From an uncultured Acidobacteriia bacterium (GTDB lineage Bacteria > Acidobacteriota > Terriglobia > Bryobacterales > Bryobacteraceae): a stretch of 51,958 nt of DNA. Made by a program: the position numbers and the translations under genes. How positions within the stretch are numbered: position 1 is the first letter of the stretch; every line of letters begins with the position of its first letter. The notes under the pieces are model-generated. The model was not told where the DNA came from and did no database searches. It saw nothing but the letters and a program-made list of their open reading frames with translations. The stretch lies in the NCBI GenBank assembly GCA_903892565.1, contig CAITIX010000016.1, positions 1 through 51,958 of the forward strand, read 5' to 3'. Shown in pieces: positions 44,706 through 51,958 of the stretch.

Positions 44706-46640
44706 CTATTCCACCGTGTTCTTCGTATCGACCAACTTCGTCACTTCCGCGATGAACTCTTCGAGCGGCTTTGCGCCCATGTCCGCGTGCTTGCGATGGC
44801 GAACGGATACCGCGCCGGCTTCCGCCTCGCGATCGCCCACCACCAGCATGTACGGAACCTTCTGCATCTGCGCATCGCGGATCTTCAGGTTTACTTTTTC
44901 CTTGCGATCATCCAAATGCGAGCGGAACCCGGCCGCTTCCAGGCGCGCCTGCACCTTCTGCGCGTACTCCTGTTGACGATCCGTAATCGGCATCACCACC
45001 ATCTGCACGGGAGCCAGCCACAACGGGAATGCTCCACCGTAATGCTCGATCAGGATTCCGAAGAACCGCTCAATGCTGCCGTACAACGCACGGTGCACCA
45101 TCAGAGGCTGATGCCGCTTACCGTCCTCGGCCACGAATTCGAGACCGAACTTCTTCGGCAACGTGAAGTCGAACTGCACCGTAGAGAGCTGCCACTTGCG
45201 GCCCAACGCGTCGACCAACTTCATGTCGATCTTTGGCCCATAGAACGCCGCTTCATCGGCCATCACCGGAGCCTTCAATCCAAGTCGCTCCACGGCGCGT
45301 TTCAACGCATTCTCCGCGAGCTCCCACAAATCCGCAGTCCCGTCATATTTACCGCTCTTGCCACCGTCCCACGTCGAAAGCTCAGCTTCATAGGTCTCGA
45401 AGCCGAACGTCTTCAGGACGTCAATCGCAAACTCCAGGCAGTTCACCACTTCGTTTTCGATCTGATCCGGAGTACAGAAAATGTGCGCGTCATCCTGCGT
45501 AAATCCGCGGACGCGCAATAGCCCGTGCATCACGCCGGATTTCTCGTAACGATACACCGTGCCCAGCTCGCCAAGGCGCACCGGCAGTTCACGATAGCTA
45601 CGCAGCTTGTCGCGATAGATCAAAATGTGCCCCGGGCAATTCATGGGCTTCAGCCGGTATTCGGCGTCGTCCAATTCCATGCCCGCGAACATATTTTCTT
45701 TGTAGTGGCTCAAGTGGCCGGAGGTCTTCCACAGATCCGCGCGCATCACGTGCGGCGTGTAGACCAGATCATAGCCGCGCTTCAGATACTGATCGCGCAT
45801 CCAGTCTTCGATGATGACGCGAATGCGCCCGCCTTTGGGATGGAAGAAAATCAGTCCCGGACCAGCCAGCTCTTGAATGCTGAAAAGATCGAGCTCTTGC
45901 CCCAGCTTGCGATGGTCGCGCTTCTTCGCCTCTTCCAGGCGCGCCAAATATTCGTCCTGGTCTTTCTTGCTGAACCATGCAGTACCGTAAATGCGCTGCA
46001 GCTGCGCGTTCTTCTCGTCGCCCTTCCAATAGGCCCCCGCGACCGAGAGCAACTTGAACGCTTTGATCTTCTTCGTCGAAGACACGTGCGGCCCGCGGCA
46101 GAAATCGATAAAGTGCGGTCCCAGCGTGTACTCGGAGAACACTTCGCCCGCGCGCTCCGTGATCAGCTCGCACTTCATCGGCTGATCGGAATACAGCTTC
46201 AGGCCTTCTTCCTTCTCGGTGTACTTGCGCTCATAGGGCAGATCGCGCGCCTGGATCTCCCACATCTTCTGCTCGATCTTTTCCAGATCTTCGGGCGAGA
46301 ACGCCGACGGCCGCAGGAAGTCGTAGTAAAAGCCGTTTTCAATTGGAGGCCCGATGCCAAGCTTCGTCTCGGGGAACAACTCCAGCACCGCCGCGGCCAG
46401 CAAGTGCGCCGTGGAGTGCCGATACACTTCCAGCGCCTCGGGATTCTTCGTCGTCATTAGCTGCAGCGTCGCGTTGCCGTCGAACGGCCGCGTCAAATCC
46501 CAAAACGCTCCATCCACTTTGGCGACGATGGCGTCATCGGCGAGCCTAGTGCTGATCGACTTCGCAACATCGATCGGCGCCGCGCCCTGCGGCATGGTTT
46601 TAACACTTCCGTCCGGAAGGGTGACCTGAATTTCACTCAT
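44706..46640 (-). CDS. thrS: threonine--tRNA ligase
   Basis: Class II aminoacyl-tRNA synthetase of 644 residues, full length. TGS domain 1-62, the editing domain with H-S-T-A-H-L (H-x-x-x-H) near residue 80, catalytic core from about 245 with the zinc Cys335 in M-N-C-P-G-H, and the anticodon-binding domain from about 540. It charges tRNA-Thr. It is divergent from the ECF sigma gene, 120 bases apart, and its translation start carries an unusual hairpin. Confidence 0.97.
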   Translation of the reverse strand: MSEIQVTLPDGSVKTMPQGAAPIDVAKSISTRLADDAIVAKVDGAFWDLTRPFDGNATLQLMTTKNPEALEVYRHSTAHLLAAAVLELFPETKLGIGPPIENGFYYDFLRPSAFSPEDLEKIEQKMWEIQARDLPYERKYTEKEEGLKLYSDQPMKCELITERAGEVFSEYTLGPHFIDFCRGPHVSSTKKIKAFKLLSVAGAYWKGDEKNAQLQRIYGTAWFSKKDQDEYLARLEEAKKRDHRKLGQELDLFSIQELAGPGLIFFHPKGGRIRVIIEDWMRDQYLKRGYDLVYTPHVMRADLWKTSGHLSHYKENMFAGMELDDAEYRLKPMNCPGHILIYRDKLRSYRELPVRLGELGTVYRYEKSGVMHGLLRVRGFTQDDAHIFCTPDQIENEVVNCLEFAIDVLKTFGFETYEAELSTWDGGKSGKYDGTADLWELAENALKRAVERLGLKAPVMADEAAFYGPKIDMKLVDALGRKWQLSTVQFDFTLPKKFGLEFVAEDGKRHQPLMVHRALYGSIERFFGILIEHYGGAFPLWLAPVQMVVMPITDRQQEYAQKVQARLEAAGFRSHLDDRKEKVNLKIRDAQMQKVPYMLVVGDREAEAGAVSVRHRKHADMGAKPLEEFIAEVTKLVDTKNTVE

Positions 46641-46670
46641 GGGTAACTCTCAGGTTACCAAACTGCCTCC
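46641..46670 (-). promoter_or_regulatory. thrS ribosome binding site split from its ATG by a perfect hairpin
   Basis: On the minus strand GGAGG (46670-46666), six bases, GGTAAC-CTGAGA-GTTACC (46659-46642), one base, ATG (46640). The linear spacing of 25 bases is too long, but folding the 18-base hairpin leaves seven bases, the optimum. It could be a regulatory site or a simple structural bridge. Confidence 0.6.
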
Positions 46671-46760
46671 GCTTCGGACGTTCGGCAACGCGCCAAACCA
46701 ATTTCACATTTTGCCTGCATCCCGCGCGCCGCCGCCACATCATATATATTTGGTACTAGC

Positions 46761-47396
46761 GTGACGCCCACCTCCCATTCCGCAGTTGCCTCCGATCCGA
46801 ACGACGAAGGCACGCTTGTCGCGCAGGCGCAGGCCGGCGACGGAACTGCGTTCGCCGAACTCGTCCAACGTTATCAGCGCAAAATTTATCGTTTAGCGAA
46901 GCACATCACGCAGAACGATGAGGATGCCGAGGACGTGCTGCAGGACTCCTTCATGAAAGCCTACGAGCATCTGAAGGGCTTCCATGGCCAATCCAAGTTC
47001 TACACCTGGATCGTCCGCATCGCGGTCAACGAATCCCTGATGAAGCTGCGCAAACGTAAGGGCGACCGCTTTGTTTCCCTCGACGAGCCCATCGACACAG
47101 GCGAAGAAGAGGTGAAGCGCGAAATCGCCGTCTGGGAAGGCAACCCCGAGCAACAGTATTCCCAGGAGGAATTGCAAGGAATTCTCAACGAGGCGGTGGA
47201 GACTTTGAAGCCGGATTTCCGCACCGTTTTCACGTTGCGCGACATCGAAGAATTGAGCACGGAAGAAACAGCGGAAGCCTTGGGAATTTCCATTCCCGCC
47301 GTGAAGAGTCGGCTTTTGCGTGCCCGCTTGGAGTTGCGGGAAAAATTGACCCGCAAGTTTAAGCGGAAAGGGGACAACGCTTTTGGTTACGTGTAA
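46761..47396 (+). CDS. ECF (RpoE-like) RNA polymerase sigma factor
   Basis: A 211-residue sigma factor with region 2 (F-A-E-L-V-Q-R-Y-Q-R-K-I-Y-R-L-A, D-A-E-D-V-L-Q-D-S-F) and region 4 (E-E-L-S-T-E-E-T-A-E-A-L-G-I-S-I-P-A-V-K-S-R). GTG start; a TATATT lies ten bases upstream. Its last codons overlap the anti-sigma gene by 14 bases, the common arrangement of partner-controlled ECF factors. The inducing stress is unknown. Confidence 0.93.
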   Translation: MTPTSHSAVASDPNDEGTLVAQAQAGDGTAFAELVQRYQRKIYRLAKHITQNDEDAEDVLQDSFMKAYEHLKGFHGQSKFYTWIVRIAVNESLMKLRKRKGDRFVSLDEPIDTGEEEVKREIAVWEGNPEQQYSQEELQGILNEAVETLKPDFRTVFTLRDIEELSTEETAEALGISIPAVKSRLLRARLELREKLTRKFKRKGDNAFGYV

Positions 47397-47628
47397 ACAA
47401 TTCCTGAAGGAACTGAACGACTATCTGGATCCGAACACCGACCCGGTGATGAAGACCCACTTGGAATCGCATGTTTCCGAGTGCATGAATTGCTTCGTGA
47501 TTGTCGACACCACGCGCAAGACTCTGCAAGTCTACAAGGGAATGGAGCCTCAGGAGATTCCGGAGGATGTCAAAGCCCGGCTATGGAAAGCGCTCGAACG
47601 AAAGATGGTTGCCGAAGGCACCTCTTAG
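47383..47628 (+). CDS. zinc-finger anti-sigma factor (ZAS/RsrA-like)
   Basis: An 81-residue cytosolic protein with the ZAS motif H30-V-S-E-C34-M-N-C37 and an upstream Cys4 as the fourth zinc ligand. It would bind the adjacent ECF factor and release it on thiol oxidation or another signal. There is no membrane segment. Its stop overlaps the stop of the MFS gene on the other strand by four bases (TTAG). Confidence 0.88.
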   Translation: MVTCKQFLKELNDYLDPNTDPVMKTHLESHVSECMNCFVIVDTTRKTLQVYKGMEPQEIPEDVKARLWKALERKMVAEGTS

Positions 47629-49001
47629 TGCGCGGCCATTTGCTGACGCAGTACCGACGGTTCCGGCTCCGGTAACTTCATGAAGAAGCGCAGCGAGAAC
47701 GTCACCAGCGCGGAAATAAACGCAGGGACTGCCGCTGCATAGAATAGTTCCCGATTCGTCCAGTGCAAACCCATCAACTGGCCGCCCACGAACGGTCCCA
47801 CAATCGCCCCGATTCGTCCAATCCCCAGTCCCCAGCCGATACCCGTCGAGCGCAAGAACGTCGGATAGTACATCGCCGCTAAAGAATTCACTCCCGGTTG
47901 TCCTCCCACCACGCACCAGCCTGCCAGGAAGATGACGGTGAAGAGCATGACCAGCGACAATCCCGGCTGCCCGATCGCCGCGATACTCAAGCTGGCGCAG
48001 AAGAACGAAACGGTTAACGTCGGAACAAAGCCGAAGCGATTAATGAACCACCCTGTGACGAACGGCCCGACCGTTCCTCCCAACTGCACCATCGTTCCTG
48101 CCAGCACCGCCGTGCGCGTGGGATAGCCCGCGTCCCGCACCACGGTGGGAATCCAACTGGAGAGGAAATACAGATTCAGAAGGTTCATGAAGTTGACGGT
48201 CCAGAACAACACCGTTGTCATTCCCCGCCCTTCTTTGAACAAATAGGCAGCAGGAACGCCCGAGCGTTTTTGCTCCGGCACCGTGAATTCCGCGGATGCA
48301 GGCGGCGGCGCTGCCGGATTCATCCGCGTCAGCCATTTGCGAATCGTTTCTTTGCTCTTGCCCTGCAAGACGAGATATTGCAGGGACTCCGGCAAAAATT
48401 TGAACATCAGCGCCGCGATCACCAGCGGAATGACGCCGCCGAAATAGAACACGGCTTGCCATCCGAACGCCGGAATCAGCCAAGCCGCTACAAATCCTCC
48501 GAGCGCCGCGCCCGCCGTGAATCCCGTGGAGATGATCATCATAATCACTACGCGACTTTTCTTCGGACTGTACTCGCCCACCAGCGCCATCGCATTCGGC
48601 ATCATGCCGCCCAGGCCCAGCCCCGCGATGAAACGAATCGCCAGCATTTGGTTCAGCGTGTGCGCCTGCGTCGTCAGCAACGTGAGCACAGAGAAGTAGA
48701 GCGACCCAGCAATCAGCAACGGCCGCCTGCCGAAACGATCCGCCAGCATACTGCAGCCCAGCGATCCGAACAGAACACCCACCAGCGCGGCGCTGAACAC
48801 CGGACCTAACGCTGAATTCGCCACGCCCCATTCGCGGATCAGCACGGGCGCTACGTACCCCATCGCCTGCACATCGAAGCCGTCCATGATGAGGCACAGC
48901 CCGCAAAGGGCCATCAGGCCCCAGTGAAACGAAGTGAGTTCGCTGTTGTCTACGATCTGCGAAACGTCGATTTTGTTTGGCGTATTGGCTGATGCTTGCA
49001 T
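47625..49001 (-). CDS. MFS transporter, aromatic acid:H+ symporter type
   Basis: A 458-residue carrier with twelve helices. Features of the AAHS branch: M-D-G-F-D-V-Q-A-M-G-Y-V-A-P in helix 1 (the D-G-x-D motif), A-D-R-F-G-R-R-P in the 2-3 loop, a large central loop (about 220-260) and G-R-I-G-A-I-V-G-P in the C-half. It likely imports an aromatic carboxylate. The start has a GGGG ribosome binding site. It stands behind a gamma-resorcylate-decarboxylase-like gene on the same strand. Confidence 0.9.
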   Translation of the reverse strand: MQASANTPNKIDVSQIVDNSELTSFHWGLMALCGLCLIMDGFDVQAMGYVAPVLIREWGVANSALGPVFSAALVGVLFGSLGCSMLADRFGRRPLLIAGSLYFSVLTLLTTQAHTLNQMLAIRFIAGLGLGGMMPNAMALVGEYSPKKSRVVIMMIISTGFTAGAALGGFVAAWLIPAFGWQAVFYFGGVIPLVIAALMFKFLPESLQYLVLQGKSKETIRKWLTRMNPAAPPPASAEFTVPEQKRSGVPAAYLFKEGRGMTTVLFWTVNFMNLLNLYFLSSWIPTVVRDAGYPTRTAVLAGTMVQLGGTVGPFVTGWFINRFGFVPTLTVSFFCASLSIAAIGQPGLSLVMLFTVIFLAGWCVVGGQPGVNSLAAMYYPTFLRSTGIGWGLGIGRIGAIVGPFVGGQLMGLHWTNRELFYAAAVPAFISALVTFSLRFFMKLPEPEPSVLRQQMAAH

Positions 49002-49118
49002 TTCAATCCCCGGAAAAGACAGACTCCATCATACTTTATCTAGCTTGATCAGAGTCGCGTTTTACTCTCAGAGCAGACCGCTATCCCCAACAAACCTGGA
49101 CTGGCTGCTTTAGACGAA

Positions 49119-50096
49119 CTAGGCGAGATCGAGCCCGAACAGCTTTCCGGCGTTCGTCCTTCCGATCTTCAGGCGATCCGCCTCGGCGATGCTGGCCGTG
49201 TCGAACCACTCGCAGCCCTCTTGCACATCCTCGAACGGCCAATCGACGCTGAACAAAATTCGGTCCGTGCTCACTTCTCCCATGGCATCAAGCAGCGTTT
49301 GCGTTCGAAAATTGCCGCTCGTGGTCAGGTAAATGTTATTGCGCAGATACTCGCCCAGCGGCCGCTTGGCCGGGATCCCTCGCGGCGTTTTGCTGAGCCT
49401 GTGATCCACGCGCCAGATGTCGTAAGGGATGCGCTCACCCAAATGCCCCAGAATCAGCGTCAGCTTCGGATACCGGTCAAAAATCCCGGAAGCCATCAGC
49501 CGCAACGCGTGGATCGACGTTTCCACCGCGAACGACCATGCGGATCCCAGAAACCACGGATGGCCTTCGTAGTGTTGCGATCGGCTCGCCAGCGGCTCTC
49601 TCGGATGCAAGTAAAAAGGCACCCCGAGGCGCTCCACCGTTGCCCAGAACGCTTCATATTCAGGCAGGTCGAAATACACCGCCGAATCCTCGACGTCGCG
49701 TTGCGTAAACCCGTTCACCAGCGCGCCTTTGAATCCAAGCTCGCGCACGCAGCGCTCTAATTCACGAGCCGCCGCTTCTGGATCTTGCATCGGCAACGCC
49801 GCGAAGCCTTGAAAGCGCTTGGGATTTTTCGCCACTTGCTCCGCCAGATAATCGTTCGCTTTGCGCGCGAGCACAATCGCCTTGCGCGTATCGGGCACCG
49901 CTTGAATCGCCACGGCGTTGAGCGATAGGATCATCATCTCGATGCCGTACTTGTCCATTTCGCCAAGTCTGGTCTCGTGGATATCCACCAGCCGATGCCG
50001 CATCGTGGGCCAAACATCCGGCGTGAAATATCGCTCGGAATCGTCGATGGTATCCGGCAGCGCGAAGTGCTCTTCGAGTGCGATCTTGCCCGTCAT
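49119..50096 (-). CDS. gamma-resorcylate decarboxylase-like amidohydrolase
   Basis: Metal-dependent, non-oxidative aryl-acid decarboxylase, 325 residues. With the ATG at 50096 the N-terminus G-K-I-A-L-E-E-H-F lines up with gamma-resorcylate decarboxylase, and key residues keep its numbering: Glu8, His10, His164 (Y-L-H-P) and His218 (L-G-H-L-G-E), with Asp285 (V-D-W-P-F) two residues off. It probably converts a hydroxybenzoate such as 2,6-dihydroxybenzoate to the phenol, or the reverse. An ATG twelve codons upstream lies in a tandem repeat and is rejected. Confidence 0.88.
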   Translation of the reverse strand: MTGKIALEEHFALPDTIDDSERYFTPDVWPTMRHRLVDIHETRLGEMDKYGIEMMILSLNAVAIQAVPDTRKAIVLARKANDYLAEQVAKNPKRFQGFAALPMQDPEAAARELERCVRELGFKGALVNGFTQRDVEDSAVYFDLPEYEAFWATVERLGVPFYLHPREPLASRSQHYEGHPWFLGSAWSFAVETSIHALRLMASGIFDRYPKLTLILGHLGERIPYDIWRVDHRLSKTPRGIPAKRPLGEYLRNNIYLTTSGNFRTQTLLDAMGEVSTDRILFSVDWPFEDVQEGCEWFDTASIAEADRLKIGRTNAGKLFGLDLA

Positions 50097-50150
50097 TGTC
50101 TGATAAACCCCATCATTGCCTGATAGACCCATTCATTCGTTATAAACCCC
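50092..50150. repeat. triplicated ~20-bp unit, each with an ATG, at a gene junction
   Basis: Three units of 20, 19 and 20 bases. On the minus strand they read G-G-G-G/T-T/C-T-A-T plus a CA-rich part and an ATG. The first unit encodes the end of the NTF2-like gene (G-V-Y-N-E-stop), the last provides the start codon of the decarboxylase gene, and the middle unit also has an ATG. Confidence 0.8.
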
Positions 50151-50753
50151 TTCGATCGACTTCCCCGCCAGCCAGTCGCGCCCGTACCCGTAGAGCGCTT
50201 GCACCTCAGGACCTTTCAGCCCCGGCATATTGGTCTTTAATTGGAAGCCAATGCACGTTTGCAGATACGCCAAGTGGCGATATCCCACCGGGAACTGCGC
50301 GAGCAGCTTCGCATCCAGCTCCAGCTTCGCCGCCGGATCCACCGGATCCATGCGATCCTTTTCGTAAATCAAACGGCGCAGGACGAAGCCCCAGCGTCCA
50401 TTGCGCTTTTCGAGGAAATCGTAAAAACGGCCCGTGCAAACCACGTCGCAGGATACGCCGTGAACCTCGGCCCGCTGCGTGATCGTCATCTTGGTTTGCG
50501 AAATCGCACGACTGCCTGAAAGATCCATGGTCTGTCCGCCCAAAAAATGAAGGATGCTGACGCCATTCTCGAAGCCCTTGGAACTCGCCGCGATGAACTC
50601 ATCCGCCGAGCCCTGGAACCACGTGGCATACATCTTGCCATCGTCGTGCCACACCGTGCGGAAGCGCTCCCACTCGCCGGCATCACGCCACAATACCCAA
50701 TTTTCAATGAGCTCGCGGATGGCGAGGCGGTCCAGAAGTGCGGAATCTTTCAT
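50133..50753 (-). CDS. NTF2/SnoaL-like protein
   Basis: A 206-residue cytosolic protein with an N-terminal NTF2-like cone fold: a helical start (L-L-D-R-L-A-I-R-E-L-I-E-N-W-V-L-W-R-D-A-G-E-W-E-R), then W-H-D-D-G-K-M-Y and a beta-sheet with H-F-L-G-G and G-R-F-Y-D-F-L-E-K-R-N-G-R-W. Such proteins are often small-molecule isomerases, dehydratases or ring-hydroxylating-dioxygenase beta-like subunits. Its gene lies between the regulator and the decarboxylase. Role unknown. Confidence 0.82.
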   Translation of the reverse strand: MKDSALLDRLAIRELIENWVLWRDAGEWERFRTVWHDDGKMYATWFQGSADEFIAASSKGFENGVSILHFLGGQTMDLSGSRAISQTKMTITQRAEVHGVSCDVVCTGRFYDFLEKRNGRWGFVLRRLIYEKDRMDPVDPAAKLELDAKLLAQFPVGYRHLAYLQTCIGFQLKTNMPGLKGPEVQALYGYGRDWLAGKSIEGVYNE

Positions 50754-50839
50754 GGTTGTCCCAATAGCAATGCGGCAGGTTCGTCACAAAGCCGAACGGC
50801 CGCAGCCACTGGAATTCTACTGGTTAGCTGGTGCTTCGC

Positions 50840-50875
50840 GCAACCCGCGCGGCAACCCGCGCAGCAACTCGTGCT
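50840..50875. repeat. 12-bp tandem repeat, three units, behind the GntR stop
   Basis: GCAACCCGCGCG, GCAACCCGCGCA and GCAACTCGTGCT in direct succession, starting four bases beyond the GntR stop codon (50879) and lying before the NTF2-like gene. Confidence 0.8.
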
Positions 50876-50878
50876 TGG

Positions 50879-51628
50879 CTACGAGGCCTGCGATCCGGCG
50901 GAAACCGGAGCCGTTGGCAGCACCACCGGCATCGTCCGGGAGTAGGTTTGCGTCTGCTTTTCGGCCAGCGCGAAATAGGGAGCCAACCGCTCCATGGCCC
51001 ACTCTTTGCTGACCATCAGATGTTCGCGCATGGCCGCTGCAGCCGCGTCCACACCTCCCGAACACAGCGTCTCTACCAACGCCGTGTGTTTATTGGACAA
51101 TCGATTACCCGTAAATGCCCGGCCCGAACAAAGCCACGTGGAGGATAGCGCGCACGTCTTCTCAATGGTATCGCTCAGGATCCGGCAGTCCGTCAGTTCG
51201 GCAATGCGGCGATGCAGCTTCTCGTGCACGCTCAAGTGCACAAAACGATCGGTTTCCGCCTGACTTGCGAGTGCGTCCACGCGCTGGGCCAGCTTCAACA
51301 CTTCCACGCAAGCATCCGGCGTCGCCCGTTCCGCAAACAAGCGCGCAGCCTGCACTTCCAGCCCTTCACGAACCACGTAGTGCCCTTCCACGTCCGCCTT
51401 TGAAGGAATCCGAACGCGCGTGCCGGCCCGAGGACGGCTCTCCAGCAGCCCCTCGAATTCCAAGCGAAGAAAGGCTTCCGACACAGGCAGGAAGCTCATA
51501 CCCAAATCGGCGGCGATCTTGCGGCGTGAAATCACCTGGCCGATGGCGATGTCTCCGCGCATGATCCGTTCCCGGATATAGATGTACGCCTCGGCGGCCA
51601 AGCTCGATTCCGGCAAAAGAGGTTTCAT
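50879..51628 (-). CDS. GntR-family transcriptional regulator, FCD subfamily
   Basis: A 249-residue repressor or activator. The winged helix-turn-helix (residues 12-75) begins Y-I-Y-I-R-E-R-I-M-R-G-D-I and includes G-M-S-F-L-P-V-S-E-A-F-L-R-L. The all-helical FCD ligand domain (95-225) carries metal- or ligand-binding His. FCD regulators bind organic acids. GGAG precedes the ATG. It probably controls the adjacent aromatic-acid genes. Confidence 0.9.
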   Translation of the reverse strand: MKPLLPESSLAAEAYIYIRERIMRGDIAIGQVISRRKIAADLGMSFLPVSEAFLRLEFEGLLESRPRAGTRVRIPSKADVEGHYVVREGLEVQAARLFAERATPDACVEVLKLAQRVDALASQAETDRFVHLSVHEKLHRRIAELTDCRILSDTIEKTCALSSTWLCSGRAFTGNRLSNKHTALVETLCSGGVDAAAAAMREHLMVSKEWAMERLAPYFALAEKQTQTYSRTMPVVLPTAPVSAGSQAS

Positions 51629-51710
51629 GGAAACTTACTCCAAATTCTGAGTGTGCAGATGCAGCGAACTGGAGTCATTCTCTCAGGCGAAAGTAAAGAA
51701 AGTGTTAGGT

Positions 51711-51729
51711 TTTACGGTTATTTCGTAAA
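51711..51729. promoter_or_regulatory. inverted repeat upstream of the GntR gene
   Basis: TTTACG, seven bases, CGTAAA. It lies in the 192-base region between the GntR and FAH-family genes and is a candidate operator, but no direct evidence links it to the regulator. Confidence 0.35.
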
Positions 51730-51820
51730 GGAGGGAAATACGACTGACTTATATGATCGGCGAGTTCCCTCGGCACCCGAACGCCACAACTTTATTAAGT
51801 TTTCGTGAGGAAGGCTCTTC

Positions 51821-51958
51821 CTACGCCACCACACCCGAATCTTCAAACCCCGGAGCAGCGCCCACACCCACCGTCATCTCCCCCACGCCTTGCACATAAG
51901 ACAACAGCGTATCGCCCGGCTCAATCGGACCCACGCCCTCCGGCGTCCCTGTGATAAT
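51821..51958 (-). CDS. fumarylacetoacetate hydrolase-family protein, C-terminal part
   Basis: Cut by the right edge; 45 codons remain. I-I-T-G-T-P-E-G-V-G-P-I-E-P-G-D-T is the family's C-terminal block, followed by V-G-E-M-T-V-G-V-G. Members hydrolyse or decarboxylate acylpyruvate-type products of aromatic ring cleavage. Being on the same strand before the GntR, NTF2-like, decarboxylase and MFS genes, it fits an aromatic degradation locus. Confidence 0.85.
   Translation of the reverse strand: MITGTPEGVGPIEPGDTLLSYVQGVGEMTVGVGAAPGFEDSGVVA

Noticed and set aside
51753-51899. 48-codon plus-strand frame over the FAH-family gene end
   Set aside because: It is antisense to a recognised conserved C-terminus and its upstream AGGAGG is too far from the ATG.

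Overview
The window is G+C-rich, densely packed bacterial DNA. It looks like Acidobacteriota, probably the Solibacter/Bryobacterales group (an inference). The reasons are a large carboxypeptidase-regulatory-domain/TonB-type receptor, several families of small secreted proteins typical of that phylum (DUF6152 and relatives), a PQQ-type quinoprotein, Tat-exported amidohydrolases, a PEP-CTERM-like anchor, and many one-gene-thick catabolic modules. I see no rRNA, tRNA, CRISPR array, IS element or phage structural gene. The G+C-poor stretch at about 24.6-25.1 kb is the only part whose composition looks foreign.

Layout. 0-6 kb: a TPR-CHAT caspase-like protease converges on a CHASE2 sensor and a short FecR-like secreted protein, followed by a PafA-like phosphatase/phosphodiesterase. 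6-16 kb: a Gly/Tyr-rich secreted protein, an APC permease, a secreted DUF protein, a metallo-beta-lactamase-fold hydrolase, a TonB-type receptor with a well-defined promoter and terminator, and a cytochrome-c/PQQ quinoprotein resembling polyvinyl-alcohol dehydrogenase. 16-23 kb: a five-gene operon (AtoE transporter, carboxymuconolactone decarboxylase-like, Tat amidohydrolase, DUF6152, secreted DUF) divergent from scoA-scoB and an Ldh-family dehydrogenase. 23-32 kb: a heparinase-like secreted protein, the odd-composition segment, PnuC, an AAA+/VWA pair, HAD hydrolase, GT2, a luciferase-like oxidoreductase and a PPOX protein. 33-39 kb: malate dehydrogenase, an amber-interrupted PEP-CTERM-like gene, dienelactone hydrolase, HicAB placed directly behind an NtrC-type two-component system, and arylamine N-acetyltransferase. 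39-47 kb: housekeeping genes (uppP-ftsK, thioredoxin-like, radical SAM, thrS, ECF sigma/anti-sigma). 47.6-52 kb: a probable aromatic-acid locus made of an AAHS-type MFS transporter, a gamma-resorcylate-decarboxylase-like amidohydrolase, an NTF2-like protein, a GntR/FCD regulator and the end of a fumarylacetoacetate-hydrolase-family gene.

Three cross-cutting observations stand out. (1) Short tandem duplications (unit 12-20 bp, 2-3 copies) occur again and again exactly at gene boundaries, often copying a stop or start region. (2) Many genes have a -10-like hexamer only 6-10 nt before the start codon and no Shine-Dalgarno sequence, which suggests leaderless transcripts. (3) thrS has a perfect hairpin between its Shine-Dalgarno sequence and ATG that would bring a distant GGAGG to normal spacing. 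All are read directly from sequence. Their biological meaning is inferred.
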